Source: Mesorhizobium sp. ORS 3359 | GTDB taxonomy: Bacteria > Pseudomonadota > Alphaproteobacteria > Rhizobiales > Rhizobiaceae | Reading direction: 5' to 3' | DNA length: 64,000 bases | Assembly: GCA_000824845.1 (NCBI GenBank) | Contig: CCNC01000133.1 | Location: 1 to 64,000 of the forward strand | Shown: piece by piece, positions 60,841 to 64,000 of the stretch | How the letters are laid out: the number at the start of each line of letters is the position of its first letter | Position numbering within the stretch: position 1 is the first letter of the stretch | Notes under the pieces: model-generated | The model's database searches: none | The model's input: the letters and a program-made list of their open reading frames with translations, nothing else | Told to the model about the DNA's origin: nothing | Position numbers and translations under genes: made by a program

Positions 60841-63480
60841 ATGTCGGGCTTTTCCGAAGACATGCCTTTTTTCGATGAACCGAATGCGCGGTCCGCTGCG
60901 GCCCCGTCCGGCATAGCCGCGCGCGCCATGGCGGCGCGCAGCGGTCAGACCAGCGCGCCCGATTACCTGAAGGGCCTGAACCCGGAGCAGCGGCTCGCCG
61001 TCGAGACGACCGAAGGCCCGGTCCTGGTGCTGGCCGGCGCCGGAACAGGCAAGACGCGCGTCCTCACCACCCGCATCGCCCACATCCTCGCCACAGGCAG
61101 GGCCTTCCCCTCGCAGATCCTCGCCGTCACCTTTACCAACAAGGCGGCGCGCGAGATGAAGCAGCGCATCGGCCACTTGATCGGGGAAGGCAATGTCGAG
61201 GGCATGCCTTGGCTCGGCACCTTCCACTCGATCGGCGTCAAGCTGTTGCGGCGCCACGCCGAGCTTGCCGGGCTGAAATCGGATTTCACCATACTCGACA
61301 CCGACGACGTGGTGCGGCTGATCAAGCAGCTGATCCAGGCCGAAGGGCTGGACGACAAGCGCTGGCCGGCCAAGACTTTCGCCCAGATGCTCGACAACTG
61401 GAAGAACAAGGGCCTCGGCCCCGACGAGATTGCGGAAGGCGATGCGCGCAGCTTCGGCAACGGCAAGGGCCGCCAACTCTACAAAGCCTATCAGGAACGG
61501 CTGCAGACGCTGAACTCCTGCGACTTCGGCGACCTGCTCTACCACCCGATCCGCATCTTCCGCGCCTATCCGGACGTGCTGAAGGAATACCACCGCAAGT
61601 TCAAATACATACTGGTCGACGAGTACCAGGACACCAACACCGCGCAATACATGTGGCTGCGCCTCCTGGCGCAGCGGCCCAATGTCGGGCGCAACTCATC
61701 GGCCGAAGGCCGCAAGCCCGACCGGGCGTCGGCCGGTCAGGCCGCCCCCGCGGAGGCCAGCGAGCGAAGCGAGCGCGCGGCCGTGAGCGAAAACAAAGTG
61801 AATATTTGCTGCGTCGGCGACGACGACCAGTCGATCTATGGCTGGCGCGGCGCCGAGGTCGACAACATCCTGCGCTTCGACAAGGATTTTCCCGGCGCCA
61901 CCATCATCCGGCTGGAGCGCAATTATCGCTCCACCGCGCATATCCTCGGCGCCGCCTCACACCTCATCGCCCACAATGAGGGCCGCTTCGGCAAGACGCT
62001 GTTTACCGACCGCGACGACCCCGAGGACGACAAGGTGCATGTCCATGCCGCCTGGGACTCGGAGGAAGAGGCCCGGGCCATCGGCGACGCCATCGAGGCT
62101 TATCAGCGGCAAAAGCACAATCTGAACGACATGGCGATTCTTGTGCGCGCGTCCTTCCAGATGCGCGCCTTCGAAGACCGCTTCATCACGCTGGGCCTCA
62201 ACTACCGCGTCATCGGCGGCCCGCGTTTCTATGAGCGCCTGGAAATCCGCGACGCGCTGGCCTTCTTCCGCGTCGTCGCCAACAGCGGCGACGACCTCGC
62301 CTTCGAGCGCATCGTCAACGTGCCGAAGCGTGGGCTCGGCGAGGCCACAATCCGCCAGATCCACGACACCGCGCGCGCCATGCGCGTGCCGATGCTGGAG
62401 GCGGCGGCGACGCTCGCCGAAAGCGACGAGCTGAAGCCGAAGCCGCGCGCAGCGCTGCGCGAGGTCGCGGCCAATTTCGAGCGCTGGCAGAAAGCGCTGG
62501 AAACGAAGCCGCACACCGAGCTCGCCGAGACAATTTTGGAAGAGAGCGGCTACACGGACATGTGGAAGAACGACCGTTCCGCGGATGCGCCGGGGCGGCT
62601 GGAGAACCTCAAGGAGCTGATCCGCTCCATGGAGGAGTACGAATCGCTCCGCTCCTTCCTCGAGCATGTCGCTCTCGTCATGGATGCCGAGCAGAATGCC
62701 GAACAGGATGCGGTCTCGATCATGACGCTGCATTCGGCCAAGGGCCTCGAATTCGAGACCGTCTTTCTCCCCGGCTGGGAGGAAGGCCTCTTTCCCCATC
62801 AGCGCGCGCTGGACGAAGGCGGCCGCTCTGGCCTGGAGGAAGAACGCCGGCTTGCCTATGTCGGCCTGACGCGGGCGAAGAAGAACCTGCACATCTGGTT
62901 CGTCTCCAACCGCCAGATCCACGGGTTGTGGCAATCGACCATCCCGTCGCGCTTCGTCGACGAGCTGCCGGAAACCCATATCGACATCGCCGAGGGCGGC
63001 AATAGCTACGGCGGCTACGGCAATCCCTATGGCGGCGGCGCTTTTGCATCGGGACGCGGTGGCGGCCGGCAGAACCCGTATGGCGCCTCGCGCTTCGACA
63101 ATGTCGGGGCGAAGGACCCGGGCAGCTTCTCCAACACCTATGCCACGCCCGGCTGGCAGCGCGCCCAGGCCAACCGCACCGAGGCCACCGACCGCAACTG
63201 GGGCACGCGCTCCGGCCACCAGGTCGAGCGCATCGGCTATGGCGAGACCGACAGCGGCTACGGCGCCGGCCGGACCAGCGTGAAGGGCCGCACCATCGAG
63301 GGCGAGCTGGTCGCCAAATCCGTCGCCGACACGCCGTCCGCCTTCAACGTCGGCGACCGCGTCTTCCACCAGAAATTCGGCAACGGCAACATCGCGGCCA
63401 TCGATGGCAACAAGCTCACCATCGACTTCGACAAGGCGGGGCAAAAGCGCGTGCTGGACGGGTTTGTCGCGCCGGTGTGA
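60841..63480 (+). CDS. uvrD: UvrD/PcrA-type superfamily 1 helicase, with an in-frame insert
   Basis: This 879-residue DNA helicase unwinds 3'-5' in excision and mismatch repair. Walker A is LAGAGTGKTR (Lys71), motif II is VDEYQDTN, motif III is GDDDQSIYGWRGAE, and the last motifs are TLHSAKGLEFETVFL and YVGLTRAKK. A low-complexity stretch of about 36 residues (about 284-319, SSAEGRKPDRASAG to SERSERAAVSEN) interrupts the normally short segment between motifs II and III and looks like an inserted repeat. The C-terminus ends in a DNA- or RNA polymerase-binding type tail (FNVGDRVFHQKFGNGNI). I chose ATG 60841. Confidence 0.93.
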   Translation: MSGFSEDMPFFDEPNARSAAAPSGIAARAMAARSGQTSAPDYLKGLNPEQRLAVETTEGPVLVLAGAGTGKTRVLTTRIAHILATGRAFPSQILAVTFTNKAAREMKQRIGHLIGEGNVEGMPWLGTFHSIGVKLLRRHAELAGLKSDFTILDTDDVVRLIKQLIQAEGLDDKRWPAKTFAQMLDNWKNKGLGPDEIAEGDARSFGNGKGRQLYKAYQERLQTLNSCDFGDLLYHPIRIFRAYPDVLKEYHRKFKYILVDEYQDTNTAQYMWLRLLAQRPNVGRNSSAEGRKPDRASAGQAAPAEASERSERAAVSENKVNICCVGDDDQSIYGWRGAEVDNILRFDKDFPGATIIRLERNYRSTAHILGAASHLIAHNEGRFGKTLFTDRDDPEDDKVHVHAAWDSEEEARAIGDAIEAYQRQKHNLNDMAILVRASFQMRAFEDRFITLGLNYRVIGGPRFYERLEIRDALAFFRVVANSGDDLAFERIVNVPKRGLGEATIRQIHDTARAMRVPMLEAAATLAESDELKPKPRAALREVAANFERWQKALETKPHTELAETILEESGYTDMWKNDRSADAPGRLENLKELIRSMEEYESLRSFLEHVALVMDAEQNAEQDAVSIMTLHSAKGLEFETVFLPGWEEGLFPHQRALDEGGRSGLEEERRLAYVGLTRAKKNLHIWFVSNRQIHGLWQSTIPSRFVDELPETHIDIAEGGNSYGGYGNPYGGGAFASGRGGGRQNPYGASRFDNVGAKDPGSFSNTYATPGWQRAQANRTEATDRNWGTRSGHQVERIGYGETDSGYGAGRTSVKGRTIEGELVAKSVADTPSAFNVGDRVFHQKFGNGNIAAIDGNKLTIDFDKAGQKRVLDGFVAPV
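61690..61796 (+). repeat. GC-rich in-frame insert in uvrD, possible palindromic element
   Basis: This stretch of about 107 bp contains short inverted repeats (GGCC-GAA-GGCC, GCCCG-AC-CGGGC, GACCGG...CCGGTC) and repeated GCGAGCGAAGCGAGC. It is read in frame as a polar peptide within UvrD. The composition differs from the surrounding helicase codons, which suggests an inserted mobile palindromic element, but there is no second copy in this window. Confidence 0.55.
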
Positions 63481-63489
63481 TCGGCCTCC

Positions 63490-64000
63490 TCACCTGTACC
63501 TCGCCTGGTTCCACTTGTGGCCGAGCAGCGACAGGATGATGATCAGCCCGTTGAAGAACTGCACGTAGAAGCCGCTGAGGCCCGCCGCCACCACGCCGGT
63601 CTGGATGAACGACACGGTGACCGCGCCGATCGCGCCGCCGACCACCGTGCCGATGCCGCCCCAGGTCGGCGTGCCGCCGACGAACACCGAGGCCAGCACC
63701 GGCAGCAGATAGCCGTCGCCCGCCGTCGGCCACCAGGTGAAGTTGATCATCACCGAGAAGGTGCCGGCGATCGCGGCGCCTATGCCGGTGAAGACGAACA
63801 CCTTCACCCGCACGAGCTTGACGTCGATGCCCATCTGCTTGGCGCTGTCCGGATTGTCGCCGACCACCTTCACCTGAGCGCCGAAGCGGTGCCGGTTGAA
63901 GAGCAGCGCCGAAAACACGACGAAGGCAATCGCCCAGAATATCTGCACCGGGATGCCCCAGATCTGGCTGGAGAAGATCTTATAGGCTGTGCTGTCGGCC
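63490..64000 (-). CDS. ABC sugar transporter permease (RbsC/BPD_transp_2 family), partial
   Basis: Only the C-terminal part (about 170 residues) is in the window; the frame stays open to the right-hand edge. It contains FNRHRFGAQVKVVGDNPDSA, KVFVFTGIGAAIAGTFSVMI and ASVFVGGTPTWGGIGTVVGG, which are typical of the permeases of ribose, galactose and other sugar importers. Four to five transmembrane segments are seen. The stop lies nine bases from the uvrD stop, convergent. The rest of the transporter should lie further right. Confidence 0.9.
   Translation of the reverse strand, partial: ADSTAYKIFSSQIWGIPVQIFWAIAFVVFSALLFNRHRFGAQVKVVGDNPDSAKQMGIDVKLVRVKVFVFTGIGAAIAGTFSVMINFTWWPTAGDGYLLPVLASVFVGGTPTWGGIGTVVGGAIGAVTVSFIQTGVVAAGLSGFYVQFFNGLIIILSLLGHKWNQARYR

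Overview
This is a GC-rich chromosomal window from an alphaproteobacterium of the order Hyphomicrobiales (Rhizobiales), most likely Mesorhizobium or a close relative. The best evidence is a circularly permuted, two-piece type ssrA (tmRNA) gene at about 41.03-41.38 kb. Its CCA end lies upstream of its GGGGGCG end and it encodes the tag ANDNYAEARLAA. The run DHFR - hflK - hflC - DUF2065 - degP - serB - miaA - ilvB - ilvH, with thyA near by, fits the rhizobial chromosomal backbone as I remember it. The genus is an inference; no 16S gene is present.

Layout. 0-6.4 kb: an extended SDR reductase, two tandem kup potassium transporters, pdxJ and a STAS-like protein. 6.4-9.3 kb: a small RecD-like helicase and a cobalt-type nitrile hydratase operon (alpha, beta, activator). 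9.3-13.8 kb: an RND efflux permease and its adaptor. 14.1-15.7 kb: a desaturase divergent from an ArsR-type regulator, with paired operator-like repeats between them. 15.7-18.3 kb: ilvH and ilvB behind an attenuator with an Ile/Leu/Val leader peptide. 18.5-22.4 kb: an AcoR-like sigma-54 activator and a SnoaL-FMO monooxygenase with a very good -24/-12 promoter. 22.4-26.9 kb: a GNAT enzyme, an XRE-cupin regulator with a coupled small ORF, a HerA-like ATPase and a diguanylate cyclase. 27-35.1 kb: miaA and serB (divergent, overlapping 5' ends), a RimJ-like GNAT, degP, DUF2065, hflC, hflK, DHFR and a DUF4424 protein. 35.2-40.9 kb: cobF, an octanucleotide tandem repeat, a modABC-modE operon with two ModE-box candidates, a frameshifted molbindin gene, thyA and a DUF2853 protein. 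41-45.3 kb: ssrA, a small ATPase, a Bcr-type exporter divergent from a TetR regulator, sspB, DUF4169 and a ribbon-helix-helix protein. 45.4-50.5 kb: a large AsmA protein with a TolA-like tail and a DyP peroxidase. 50.5-58.3 kb: an FAD-linked oxidase with an unknown partner, a hotdog thioesterase, an Lrp regulator divergent from a DMT exporter, a LOV histidine kinase with its response regulator, a dienelactone hydrolase and a DUF2267-like protein. 58.3-64 kb: quinoprotein glucose dehydrogenase, a UvrD-type helicase carrying an in-frame insert, and the 3' part of an ABC sugar permease that runs off the window.

How the genes work together. hflK/hflC/degP form a membrane protein quality-control cluster. 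ssrA and sspB, about 3 kb apart, supply ribosome rescue and ClpXP delivery. modABC/modE form a molybdate uptake circuit with its own feedback. The ilvB leader couples branched-chain amino acid supply to transcription. No complete mobile element, CRISPR array, rRNA or tRNA gene was seen. The clearest unusual material is regulatory and repetitive: the ilvB attenuator, the sigma-54 promoter, the ModE boxes, the XRE operator that covers its own start codon, three classes of dispersed or tandem repeats, and the peptide insert in UvrD.
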